A stretch of 64,000 nucleotides of DNA from an uncultured Pseudomonadota bacterium (lineage in GTDB: Bacteria > Pseudomonadota > Gammaproteobacteria > Steroidobacterales > Steroidobacteraceae): contig CAIRLC010000044.1 of NCBI GenBank assembly GCA_903879335.1, positions 62,001 through 126,000 on the forward strand, given 5' to 3'. This document shows, piece by piece, positions 27,341 through 35,328 of the stretch (position 1 is its first letter; every line of letters starts with the position of its first letter). The notes under the pieces are model-generated. The model worked only from the letters and a program-made list of their open reading frames with translations, had not been told where the DNA came from and made no database searches. A program made the position numbers and the translations under genes.

Positions 27341-28423
27341 ATGGAACTCTCAGCCGCGCATTTGGAAACACTGGCCGCCGAAATTCGGCAATTGGCCCTC
27401 GATCTGGGATTTGATGCGGCAGGGATCGCGGCCATTGAGTTGCCCGACGATGAAGAGAGACTGGCGGCCTGGCTCGACGCGGGCTATGCCGGCGACATGC
27501 ACTTTATGGCGCGTTTTGGCCGCCGACGAGCCCGGCCGGCCGAGATCAAACCAGGCACGCTGCGAGTGATTTCCGTTCGGAGCGATTACTGGCCAACCCA
27601 AGCTCGAGATGCCGACGAAACCCTAGCCGATTCTGAAAGCGCCTACGTATCCCGCTACGCGTTGGGCCGTGATTACCATCGTTTGATGCGTAATCGGCTA
27701 CAAGCGCTAGCTGACGCCATCACTGAGCGGATTGGACCTTTTGGCCACCGCGTGTTCGTGGATTCGGGCCCAGTCATGGAGAAGCCCCTCGCTCGCAATG
27801 CTGGACTCGGCTGGATTGGCAAACATACGAATCTGATTCATCCCAAGGCGGGCTCGTTTTTCTTTTTAGGCGAGCTTTTCGTTGCACTGCCCCTGCCTAC
27901 CGACCGTCGTACTGGCGAACACTGTGGCAGTTGCTCGGCCTGCATCCCCGCCTGCCCGACCGGAGCCATCGTCGCGCCGTATCAACTCGACGCGCGTCGC
28001 TGCATTTCCTATCTCACGATTGAGCTTGAGGGCAGTATTCCGGAAGACTTGCGACCGGCCATCGGTAACCGGATCTATGGCTGTGACGACTGCCAACTGG
28101 CGTGTCCGTGGAATAAGTTCGCCCGATTACCGTCCTCCGATGTCTTTGAACCCCGGAATGGCCTCGACAGCAGCAGTTTGCTTGAGCTTTTCGCTTGGAC
28201 GGCTCAGGAATTCGATGAACGCTTGCGCGGCTCAGCCATACGCCGGATCGGCCACGATCGATGGCTGAGAAATATCGCCGTCGCCTTAGGGAATGCGCCC
28301 TCCTCCGAGGCTGTGACCGCAGCACTCCTCAAGCAGAAGGACCATCCGTCTGCCTTGGTCAGAGAACATGTGCAGTGGGCCCTAGAGCGCCATCAAACGA
28401 GCATCAACCCCGGAAGGGATTGA
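27341..28423 (+). CDS. queG: Epoxyqueuosine reductase
   Basis: Cobalamin and 4Fe-4S enzyme that reduces epoxyqueuosine to queuosine in tRNA. The 360-residue protein has the ferredoxin-like clusters CGSCSACIPACPTGAI near 194 and CDDCQLACPW near 247, plus VDSGPVMEKPLARNAGLGW and the C-terminal HEAT-like region. It is on the plus strand, divergent from nnr, and its last 20 bases overlap the convergent deoxynucleoside kinase gene. Confidence 0.96.
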   Translation: MELSAAHLETLAAEIRQLALDLGFDAAGIAAIELPDDEERLAAWLDAGYAGDMHFMARFGRRRARPAEIKPGTLRVISVRSDYWPTQARDADETLADSESAYVSRYALGRDYHRLMRNRLQALADAITERIGPFGHRVFVDSGPVMEKPLARNAGLGWIGKHTNLIHPKAGSFFFLGELFVALPLPTDRRTGEHCGSCSACIPACPTGAIVAPYQLDARRCISYLTIELEGSIPEDLRPAIGNRIYGCDDCQLACPWNKFARLPSSDVFEPRNGLDSSSLLELFAWTAQEFDERLRGSAIRRIGHDRWLRNIAVALGNAPSSEAVTAALLKQKDHPSALVREHVQWALERHQTSINPGRD

Positions 28424-29066
28424 AATAATGCCGGCCACGCCGTGGCTTCTTCACCTCGGCCTCTAACTGCGCGAAATGTTGCTCGTTCGCCAGAAAATCG
28501 ACGTCCGCGGCGTTCACGATCAAAAGTGGCGAATCCACGTATTGATGGAAAAACCGCGTGTAGGCATCAACCAGTCGCTCTAAATACGCACGTTCCATAG
28601 CCTGTTCGTAACGAATTCCCCGTCGCGCGATGCGATCCATGAGGACATCGACAGGAGCTTGCAAGTAAACGACTAGATCCGGTTTTGGCGAGTCGATCGC
28701 GAGACGCTCATACACCTGTTCGTAGAGTGAATATTCCTCATCGTCGAGCGTGACCCGCGCGAACAGCCGGTCCTTCTCCAATAGAAAATCAGAAACCCGG
28801 ACCGGCGCGAATAAATCGCTCTGCCGCAATTGCTGAAGTTGCCGTGAACGTTGGAACAGGAAGAACAATTGAGCCGGCAACGCCCCCGTCCGAGGGCTGC
28901 GATAGAACCGTTCAAGAAAGGGATTATCCTCGGCGTGCTCAAGCACTAGATCGGCGCCCATCAATGGCGCCAGTTTTTGCGCAAGACTCGTCTTGCCAAC
29001 GCCAATAGGCCCCTCAATCACGACGTAGCGATAAGCCGCGGAGGGCGTGGACGACGGCGCGCTCAT
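28404..29066 (-). CDS. Deoxynucleoside kinase (dGK/dCK family)
   Basis: Predicted to phosphorylate deoxynucleosides for salvage. The 220-residue protein has P-loop GPIGVGKTSLAQ near 19, LEHAEDNPFLERFY near 42, the DFLLEKDRLFAR lid-associated segment and RIARRGIRYEQAMERAYL near 150, all of the deoxyadenosine/deoxyguanosine/deoxycytidine kinase family. The preferred base cannot be read by eye. It overlaps folK by 4 bp and follows pcnB-folK, so it is probably the last gene of that operon. Confidence 0.88.
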   Translation of the reverse strand: MSAPSSTPSAAYRYVVIEGPIGVGKTSLAQKLAPLMGADLVLEHAEDNPFLERFYRSPRTGALPAQLFFLFQRSRQLQQLRQSDLFAPVRVSDFLLEKDRLFARVTLDDEEYSLYEQVYERLAIDSPKPDLVVYLQAPVDVLMDRIARRGIRYEQAMERAYLERLVDAYTRFFHQYVDSPLLIVNAADVDFLANEQHFAQLEAEVKKPRRGRHYFNPFRG

Positions 29067-29611
29067 AGCGTTGCTCGATCTCCTGAAAGTACCGTCTCGG
29101 ACCCGTCCATGGCCGCCGCCAGATCTAGAACCCGGCCACGGCCCGGAATCCAGTCGCCCGGGGCAATGTCCCGTAGAGGATACAGAACGAAGGCGCGTTC
29201 GTGCAGACGGGGGTGGGGCAACGTCAACTCGGGGGTGTCCAGCACGACCTCGCCGTAGGTGAGCAAGTCCAAATCGATGGACCGCGGACCGAAGCGCTCC
29301 ACTGGAGGCACCTTGCCCAATTGACGCTCAAGGTTGAGCAGCGCTCTCAGAAGCCCATTGGGCGACAACTGCGTTTCCAAAATCGCAGCGGTATTCATGT
29401 ATACAGGCTGCCCTGGTGGACCCCAAGGCGCTGACCAATAGTTGGGGGCCACCGCGATCAAACGGCAGCCCTCAAGATGTTTCAGCGCAGCGACAGCCGC
29501 CGCAATTTGCGCCGGAGGGTCGTCCAGATTGCTACCTAGCGCAATTAACGCTCGGCACCAATCCAGCGATTGTTCAGCCACCGTCGGTCGAACCACCGTG
29601 ACCACCACCAT
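29063..29611 (-). CDS. folK: 2-amino-4-hydroxy-6-hydroxymethyldihydropteridine pyrophosphokinase
   Basis: Transfers pyrophosphate from ATP to the pterin in folate synthesis. Family motifs are ALIALGSNLDDP, VAPNYWSAPWGPPGQPVYMN, RFGPRSIDLDLLTYG and LPHPRLHERAFVLYPL. The start is uncertain: ATG at 29611 lies inside the last codons of pcnB, and GTG at 29581, also inside, overlaps the pcnB stop more tightly. Conserved sequence begins only after both. Neither has a clear ribosome-binding site, and translation is likely coupled to pcnB. Confidence 0.93.
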   Translation of the reverse strand: MVVVTVVRPTVAEQSLDWCRALIALGSNLDDPPAQIAAAVAALKHLEGCRLIAVAPNYWSAPWGPPGQPVYMNTAAILETQLSPNGLLRALLNLERQLGKVPPVERFGPRSIDLDLLTYGEVVLDTPELTLPHPRLHERAFVLYPLRDIAPGDWIPGRGRVLDLAAAMDGSETVLSGDRATL

Positions 29612-30983
29612 CGCGACCACGCCGACGACGGCGCCGGCGTCGTGGACGATCCTCACCGTCCGTGACCTCAACTTCACCCTCTTCGCCCGGCGACTTTGCG
29701 AGGCGAGGCACCGCGGCAACCATCGCCACACGGCCCTCGTGATCGAGCGTTTGAATCTCAGTCCACCAGTCAGCAATCTCACCGGAAACAAGTCCGGCGT
29801 CCGCGCGCAGCAACATAAAATCATAGGCCGCACGGAATCTCGGATGGGCCAGTAATGCGAGTGCACGGCGTCCGTCGCGACGATCAAATCGCGGCTGCAA
29901 GAGGAGCATTTCCTTGAGCGGCAGCGTGAACCGCTTCGGCACCGCTACGCGACGCATCAGCGCCTGCACTACGTCATCAATCGCATCTGAGAGTGAAAAA
30001 GACTCAGGAACCCCAGTTTCCATGCGAGATGCGGTCGCACGCAGGATCGGCCCGTAGAGCAGGACCGCATAAAGAAAAGTTGGCGTGACTGACTTATCCG
30101 CCCGCACACGAGCGTCAGTACCCTCAAGACCCAGATGCAACAAGCGCGCGGCCGCGCCGTCTGGTTCACGGCGCAGCTCATTGGCGGTCGCCGGTAGCAA
30201 GTGCGGGAGCAGACCAAATGCGACTAGGCGGTCGAGTGATGCCGAACCGTGCCCGCTGAGGAATAACTTCGAACACTCGTCAAACAACCGCGCCGCAGGC
30301 ACACCGGCCAAAAGATCGGCAAGTTCCCGCATCGGGTGCAATGTGTCGTCGTGTACGGTGAATCCGAGTTTGGCTGCGAATCGCGCGGCACGCAGCATAC
30401 GGACTGGATCTTCGCGATACCGCTGCTCCGGGTCACCAATGAGACGCAAGACTCGAGCGTGTACGTCGGCGGCTCCCCCGGTGTAGTCCCACACACTGAA
30501 ATCAGCAATGTTGTAATAGAGCGAATTGGCCGTGAAATCACGACGCCACACGTCTCCCGTGATATCTCCGTAGACGTTGTCCCGCAGCAAACGCCCGCTG
30601 TCGTCCTGTACGCGGTTGTCATCGATTTCGCGGTGGTCTTCGTCGTCTACTTCATCGGGCGCAGCCGAAGCACGGAAAGTGGCGACTTCAATAATTTCAT
30701 CGCCGTAATGCACGTGAGCTAAACGGAATCGACGACCGATCAAACGGCAGTTACGAAAGACCCGACGCACCTCTTCAGGCAAGGCGTTCGTCGCGATATC
30801 AAAGTCTTTCGGATGGTTACCGAGCAACAAGTCGCGGACTGCGCCACCGACTAAAAAAGCTTGGTAGCCGGCTTCTTTCAACCGGTAAAGAACTTTGAGG
30901 GCCGCAGGTGAGATATCCGCACGGGAAATGTTGTGCTGAGCCCGGGAAATGATTACCGGGCGACCATCTGTAGAGTAGGTCAT
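29574..30983 (-). CDS. pcnB: Poly(A) polymerase I
   Basis: Adds poly(A) tails to RNA 3' ends, promoting decay. Catalytic signature: LVGGAVRDLLLGNHPKDFDI near 40 with the DxD pair, then RRFRLAHVHYGDEIIEVATF near 80, an RRDFTANSLYYN motif near 150 and DPVRMLRAARFAAKLGF. The longer layout with the RRDFT context fits PAP rather than a CCA-adding enzyme. The tail is unusual: after TDGEDRP come eight consecutive arginines and a Gly/His/Asp-rich end, probably an RNA-binding or disordered tail. The last 38 bases also lie in the possible folK frame. Confidence 0.94.
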   Translation of the reverse strand: MTYSTDGRPVIISRAQHNISRADISPAALKVLYRLKEAGYQAFLVGGAVRDLLLGNHPKDFDIATNALPEEVRRVFRNCRLIGRRFRLAHVHYGDEIIEVATFRASAAPDEVDDEDHREIDDNRVQDDSGRLLRDNVYGDITGDVWRRDFTANSLYYNIADFSVWDYTGGAADVHARVLRLIGDPEQRYREDPVRMLRAARFAAKLGFTVHDDTLHPMRELADLLAGVPAARLFDECSKLFLSGHGSASLDRLVAFGLLPHLLPATANELRREPDGAAARLLHLGLEGTDARVRADKSVTPTFLYAVLLYGPILRATASRMETGVPESFSLSDAIDDVVQALMRRVAVPKRFTLPLKEMLLLQPRFDRRDGRRALALLAHPRFRAAYDFMLLRADAGLVSGEIADWWTEIQTLDHEGRVAMVAAVPRLAKSPGEEGEVEVTDGEDRPRRRRRRRRGRDGGGHGGSTDGG

Positions 30984-31021
30984 AGCAGTTCTAGGGTCAT
31001 GGGTGCTCAGGGCAGCGTCTC

Positions 31022-31049
31022 TTGTCGTTTTCGAGTTGTGTCGTATAAT
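31022..31049 (+). promoter_or_regulatory. Promoter of tRNA-Glu
   Basis: TTGTCG (31022-31027), a 16-base spacer and a perfect TATAAT (31044-31049) lie about 40 bases before the tRNA. It points away from pcnB. Confidence 0.75.
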
Positions 31050-31090
31050 AGCAGGCTAACGTGACGACGCCTCATCGTCCCGTTTCGGTT

Positions 31091-31166
31091 GCTCCCATCG
31101 TCTAGAGGCCCAGGACACAGCCCTCTCAAGGCTGGTACGAGGGTTCGAATCCCTCTGGGAGCGCCA
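31091..31166 (+). tRNA. tRNA-Glu (anticodon CTC)
   Basis: 76 bases including an encoded CCA. Acceptor GCTCCCA pairs with TGGGAGC; anticodon stem CAGCC/GGCTG encloses CTCTCAA with anticodon CTC; the T arm is GAGGGTTCGAATCCCTC. The D arm TCGTCTAGAGGCCCAGGAC is typical of tRNA-Glu. It would read GAG only, so a UUC isoacceptor must be encoded elsewhere. Confidence 0.96.
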
Positions 31167-31291
31167 TCAAATCCGTGATCTCTATGAAACCATCTGATCC
31201 GAGCACATTTGGCCGGAAAAGCATACGTTCAGAGAGAATTTAGCACGAGATTGTCTGCTTCGCGCAGCGCTGAAACGCCGTCTCAACAGAC

Positions 31292-33055
31292 TTACCAGCC
31301 AACCGCCTGCCCATCTTTTCGATGATCAGACGCTCCGCGATAAACACGTGGAATTTTTTGATCCTTGCCAGGGCCATCAAGTTTGGACGGGGTCGTCGGC
31401 AGCAGGCCAACCGCTTGGTATCCGCCCATGTCGTCGCCGTTATCAGGCGAAACCCGATGACCAAGACGGCTCAATGCGGGACCAACCTGAGCAAATAGCG
31501 CCGTTTCTAATCGCAACAGATTGGTGCCTTGTGCATGGGTAAATCGGGCTAAATCTGAAGCCGCTTGCGGGTTCAAGCCGAGATCGATCATGTCGATCAA
31601 GACTTGCGCGTGGCCTTGAGCCTGTTGACTGCCTCCCATCAACCCAAAAGCCAACAGAGGCTCGCCGTCCTTCATCAAAAATCCCGGCAAAAGCGTATGA
31701 AACGGTCGCTTACCCGGGGCAATCACATTTGGGCTGGACGGATCGAGGCTAAATAACGCACCACGGTTATTCAGTACGAATCCAAACCCAGGTATGCCGA
31801 TACCGGATCCGAAGGTGTCATAGATGCTGTAAATGAACGACACCATGTTGCCCTCGGCATCGGCGGTCGCTAAGTAGACAGTCCCTCCAACCGGGTCACC
31901 TTTGGGCTGTGGCGTACTTGCGTGACGCAAGCTGATCTTCGAGCACAGCGTCGCTGCATAATCTTTAGAAATCAGTCTTGCTACCGGAACGTCAACCGCA
32001 CCGGGATCCGCGTTAAAGGCGTACAAATCCGTGTAGGCCAGTTTTTTAGCCTCCACTAGGAGATGCCAATAAGAGGGAGAAGACGGGCCAGCCTTCGCCA
32101 AGTTAATGCCCAATTTCGGAGCACACACCTCAAGAATATTGAGCATCTCTAGGGTCGCAAAACCCTGCGTATTGGGCGGCATTTCATACACATCGTAGCC
32201 ATGGTAGCTCGTCGTGATGGGATCGACCCAGTTTGCATGCGTCGCCAACAGATCGGCCGCAGTCATTGTGCCGCCGAGAGCCCTCGACTTAGTCAATATT
32301 GCGTTCGCGATATCGCCTTCATAAAACGCCGACCGCCCTTGTGCTCCGATCATCCTCAAAGCGCGTGCAAGATCCGGGTTTCGAAAAACAGAGCCAGTCT
32401 TTGGGATCGTTCCATTCGGCAGATAGACTGAACTGGCATCAGCGTCACCTGCCAACACTTCAGCGCCATAGACCCAATCATGGGCAATGCGCTCACTGAC
32501 GGCATATCCTTCCTCTGCGATCACCGCAGCGGGCTCCAACAAAGCCGCTAAGTCACGGGTACCGTAGCGGCGAAGGATCGTATCCCAAGCATCAACAGCG
32601 CCCGGAACAGTGACAGCTTCAATCCGGTGCTGCGGCATCTGATCGGCAAATCCGTGTTTGGCTAACCAGGCTGCCGTCGCACCTTCAGGCGCACGGCCAC
32701 TGCCGTTGAGCGCAACCAACCGGTGTTCCTTGGCAACCCAGGCAATCATGAACACGTCGCCGCCTATCCCTGCACTACCAGGTTCGACGACGTTTAAGAC
32801 AGCTGCGGTAGCAATCGCCGCATCAAATGCGTTCCCGCCGCTTTTGAGCACGTCCAAGCCAGCGTTCGCGGCTAAAGGTTGGCTTGTGGCCACAAGACCG
32901 TGACGAGCAAACAACTCCGAGCGCGTCTGACTTAACCAACCACTCGCCCGGTCACCACGAACGGCAGGCAGGGGTGTGGAAAATGATGCGTACGAAACAA
33001 CAGCGAGCAGCAGCGTCACAGTAATCTGCTCGCGGTGGCGACTTAAACGGCGCAT
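31292..33055 (-). CDS. Gamma-glutamyltransferase-family protein, exported
   Basis: An Ntn-hydrolase of the gamma-glutamyltranspeptidase family, probably periplasmic: a signal-like segment (ITVTLLLAVVSYASF) opens the 587-residue protein. GGNAFDAAIATAAVLNVVEP and GIGGDVFMI are family motifs. Thr392 in GGTVYLATADAEG is the expected autocleavage residue and nucleophile. The usual TTH that starts the mature small subunit is T-V-Y here, and LNNRGALFSLDP with APGKRPFHTL resembles the YwrD-like branch, whose substrates are poorly known. It starts 6 bases after the rubredoxin stop, so it is the last gene of a four-gene operon with the desaturase-like enzyme. Confidence 0.88.
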   Translation of the reverse strand: MRRLSRHREQITVTLLLAVVSYASFSTPLPAVRGDRASGWLSQTRSELFARHGLVATSQPLAANAGLDVLKSGGNAFDAAIATAAVLNVVEPGSAGIGGDVFMIAWVAKEHRLVALNGSGRAPEGATAAWLAKHGFADQMPQHRIEAVTVPGAVDAWDTILRRYGTRDLAALLEPAAVIAEEGYAVSERIAHDWVYGAEVLAGDADASSVYLPNGTIPKTGSVFRNPDLARALRMIGAQGRSAFYEGDIANAILTKSRALGGTMTAADLLATHANWVDPITTSYHGYDVYEMPPNTQGFATLEMLNILEVCAPKLGINLAKAGPSSPSYWHLLVEAKKLAYTDLYAFNADPGAVDVPVARLISKDYAATLCSKISLRHASTPQPKGDPVGGTVYLATADAEGNMVSFIYSIYDTFGSGIGIPGFGFVLNNRGALFSLDPSSPNVIAPGKRPFHTLLPGFLMKDGEPLLAFGLMGGSQQAQGHAQVLIDMIDLGLNPQAASDLARFTHAQGTNLLRLETALFAQVGPALSRLGHRVSPDNGDDMGGYQAVGLLPTTPSKLDGPGKDQKIPRVYRGASDHRKDGQAVGW

Positions 33056-33061
33056 CGGCTC

Positions 33062-33238
33062 TTATTCCTCAAGCAGTGCGAAATCGGCCTTGGTGACGCA
33101 GCAGTCCGGGCAATACCAATCATCCGGAACATCTGCCCAACGTGTGCCTGGCGCGAGCCCGTGGTCTGGATCGCCTAATTTTTCATCGTAAATATAGCCG
33201 CAGAACTGGCAGGCATACTTGTGGAAGGAATCATCCAT
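33062..33238 (-). CDS. Rubredoxin
   Basis: Small one-iron electron carrier, 58 residues. It starts MDDSFHKYACQFCGYIYDE and contains GDPDHGLAPGTRW, PDDWYCPDC and ADFALLEE. The four iron ligands are Cys10, Cys13, Cys43 and Cys46. The residue after the last ligand is Cys47 where rubredoxins almost always have Gly, which is odd. The ATG overlaps the stop of the TIM-barrel gene by 8 bp and the stop lies 6 bases before the GGT-like gene. Rubredoxins of this type usually feed electrons to membrane di-iron enzymes such as AlkB, and such an enzyme lies two genes upstream. Confidence 0.93.
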   Translation of the reverse strand: MDDSFHKYACQFCGYIYDEKLGDPDHGLAPGTRWADVPDDWYCPDCCVTKADFALLEE

Positions 33239-34100
33239 GCGCGGTAACCTGCGCTGCGTCTTCCCGGTCCAAATCGGCCCAGATTTCTCGAATCCAGTCC
33301 CGCATTTGCAACGCTTCTTGCCATCGATCTGACAGCTCTAAACGCTGACCATCGGTAATAGCATAAGGCGGCGGGCCGAGTTCACAGAGGAAAACACAGG
33401 TCGCATTTTCGTGATTTCGAGAGCGCCAGCTGCGCAACCCATCTCGCCACAACTCCTTGAAGAGGGCGACCCACGGCGCATGTTGCGGAAAATCGAGTTG
33501 GATCTGAATCTGCTCTCGCGAGGCCACCCGCCCTTGGAAGCAGTCACTGCGATCATGAATCCGCTGTAAATAGCCTCGGTCTCGAGGGCATAAGGGCAAC
33601 TGAAATTCACGCTCGAGCACAAAATGCGAAAGATCAGCGGTCAGTAGCAACTCAGGAATCGCGTCCAAGACTTCCAACGTGTAATAGAGGTCATTCAGCA
33701 GGCTGTCCCGATGGGTTTCAAAGAGCAGATCAAATCCCATTGCGGCGGCCTGATCCATCCAGCGGTATATCAGCGGAATGGCGCCGGCTACGCTGACGGG
33801 CATGACTTGACCGATGATGTTGACCTTCGCCGCGTTAACCCGTTTCGAAAAATCCAACAATGGCTTCATATCCCGACTTTGTCGGGGGAACAAATTAACC
33901 ATACTTTTAAGGCCGTGTTTTTCGAAATAGGGCAACGTTGCCTCGTATTTCGGCAAGTCGCTCACCGCAGGGTCGACACAGACCCCGTCGTAGCCTGCCT
34001 CGGCAATGATTTCGAAATTCCGCTCATGTCCACGCTCCTGCACAGCCGGATTCCGGAAGTCCATCGCCCAGAGTGACTGGAATATTTCTAACTTCTGCAC
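33231..34100 (-). CDS. Xylose-isomerase-like TIM-barrel protein, function unknown
   Basis: A 289-residue protein of the sugar phosphate isomerase/AP endonuclease family 2 type. The likely metal ligands are spaced as expected for this fold: Glu128 in FETHRD, Asp156 and His159 in ADLSHF, His182 in RIHDRSD, and Glu240 in CELGPPP. Members isomerise sugars, dehydrate (for example dehydroshikimate) or cleave, so substrate cannot be deduced. The start is GTG with AAGGAG 6 bases upstream. It lies 13 bases after the desaturase-like gene and overlaps rubredoxin, so all act from one mRNA. Confidence 0.8.
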   Translation of the reverse strand: MQKLEIFQSLWAMDFRNPAVQERGHERNFEIIAEAGYDGVCVDPAVSDLPKYEATLPYFEKHGLKSMVNLFPRQSRDMKPLLDFSKRVNAAKVNIIGQVMPVSVAGAIPLIYRWMDQAAAMGFDLLFETHRDSLLNDLYYTLEVLDAIPELLLTADLSHFVLEREFQLPLCPRDRGYLQRIHDRSDCFQGRVASREQIQIQLDFPQHAPWVALFKELWRDGLRSWRSRNHENATCVFLCELGPPPYAITDGQRLELSDRWQEALQMRDWIREIWADLDREDAAQVTAHG

Positions 34101-34113
34101 GAACGACTCCTTC

Positions 34114-35127
34114 CTAGAACGAGGTCAAGAACGAGACGGCGTTACCACCGCTAACATTACCGACGCGGGCCAGTGCCAGATACGCTTCACCCTCCTGACT
34201 CGTCGACTCTCCGACCACCCGGGAGACTCGATAGCGATGAAAACTCTTGAAGGATGCCCAAAAGAGAATAACGCGGCTATCGTCATCACCAAAGAGTTCG
34301 CGATGCAATGCCGGCAAGCGAAACCATGGCGTCGTTGGTTTAGCGTGATGAGCGTTGTGATATCCAAAATTCAGTACTAGAACGTTAATCCAAGGATGCC
34401 GGAGAGACAGCGGATTACTGAAGGTATGTGCTTGCTCGTACACACGGTCGCCTCGATGCGGCATTTTGACGTTCTCAAACAACACTGGCGTACCGCCGTA
34501 ATCGTGTTGCAAGGCATCCATGAATCGTAGAACCGTCATCATCAGCAAATAGGCGATAAAATAACCAACGGCCGCGCTCGGGAAAGCCCAAGCCAATAAG
34601 AAGAAAAGCGAGCCTCGCACTAGGATAACGATTGAGTTTCTTATGCGCTGATCCCGACGTGCCGGAATGATGAAAGATCCGAAGATCATAATGAAATGCA
34701 TGACCATGTCATGCGCGGGAAAATAAAACCATTCTAAAAATTGGACGATCCGAGCGGCGATGGGGTGAGTATTGAACCACTGACGAGACTCGAACCACAT
34801 AACATCTGCACTATCCACATGATGGCGAAAATGCTTCACCCGGATATCTTCATAGGTGCCATAGGAACTACCCGTGACCCAAGTCAGGATTGAACCTAGG
34901 TGCGCGTTACCCTTGTTCTGACTGAAAATCGCGTTGTGTCCACATTCATGGAGCAGATAGGCCGCAATAATCATGGCGTGGGCAAGCCAAAGGGCACCGA
35001 GAACACTGGGCCAGATTCCGCCGTGCATTAACGCGTACAGACCAAGGCTATACCCGGTCCCTACATATAACAGTGCAGCACCGTTGTACACGGCGCCCTC
35101 GCGATCTTTGAATCCTAAAAAACTCAT
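34114..35127 (-). CDS. Fatty-acid-desaturase-family membrane di-iron enzyme
   Basis: Integral membrane protein of 338 residues with the three histidine boxes of membrane desaturases/hydroxylases: HECGH at 60-64, HFRHH at 99-103 and HNAHH at 257-261. Several hydrophobic segments surround them (LGALWLAHAMIIAAYLL; LVRGSLFFLLAWAF; AVGYFIAYLLMM). An additional LQHDYGG motif lies between boxes two and three. The ATG at 35127 is preferred to an upstream one because sequence before it is not membrane-like and GGAGAGG precedes it. The adjacent rubredoxin suggests a rubredoxin-fed oxygen-dependent reaction. Substrate unknown: acyl desaturation, hydroxylation or decarboxylative chemistry are all possible. 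Confidence 0.85.
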   Translation of the reverse strand: MSFLGFKDREGAVYNGAALLYVGTGYSLGLYALMHGGIWPSVLGALWLAHAMIIAAYLLHECGHNAIFSQNKGNAHLGSILTWVTGSSYGTYEDIRVKHFRHHVDSADVMWFESRQWFNTHPIAARIVQFLEWFYFPAHDMVMHFIMIFGSFIIPARRDQRIRNSIVILVRGSLFFLLAWAFPSAAVGYFIAYLLMMTVLRFMDALQHDYGGTPVLFENVKMPHRGDRVYEQAHTFSNPLSLRHPWINVLVLNFGYHNAHHAKPTTPWFRLPALHRELFGDDDSRVILFWASFKSFHRYRVSRVVGESTSQEGEAYLALARVGNVSGGNAVSFLTSF

Positions 35128-35328
35128 AGCTCTCGTCGCCTCTCCATCATCAAATACCGCGCCCACAAGATGCCTTGCCTGGCGACAGCCGACCCCAAAG
35201 AAAGACATTCTTCCACATTCGAACAGCCAGGTCGCCGCCGCTGATCATGCATTGACCGTCATTGGTCGGATTGTCCAGACTTGCCCATGACCAGTGTCAA
35301 TGACTGGACCGGATGTGAGGAGCTTAGG
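35128..35328. promoter_or_regulatory. Divergent control region between desaturase and ligase genes
   Basis: This 201-base region separates divergent starts and must hold both promoters. CCAGT-N7-ACTGG at 35291-35307 and GACC-N6-GGTC at 35254-35267 are inverted repeats that could bind a regulator; TTGACC at 35252-35257 resembles a -35 element toward the ligase, though no good -10 follows. No regulator gene is adjacent. Confidence 0.4.

Noticed and set aside
35281-35328. Start of the MatB-like gene at 35281 (TTG) or 35287 (ATG)
   Set aside because: The ATG at 35329 has AGGAG at ideal distance and the extra 16 residues show no family similarity.
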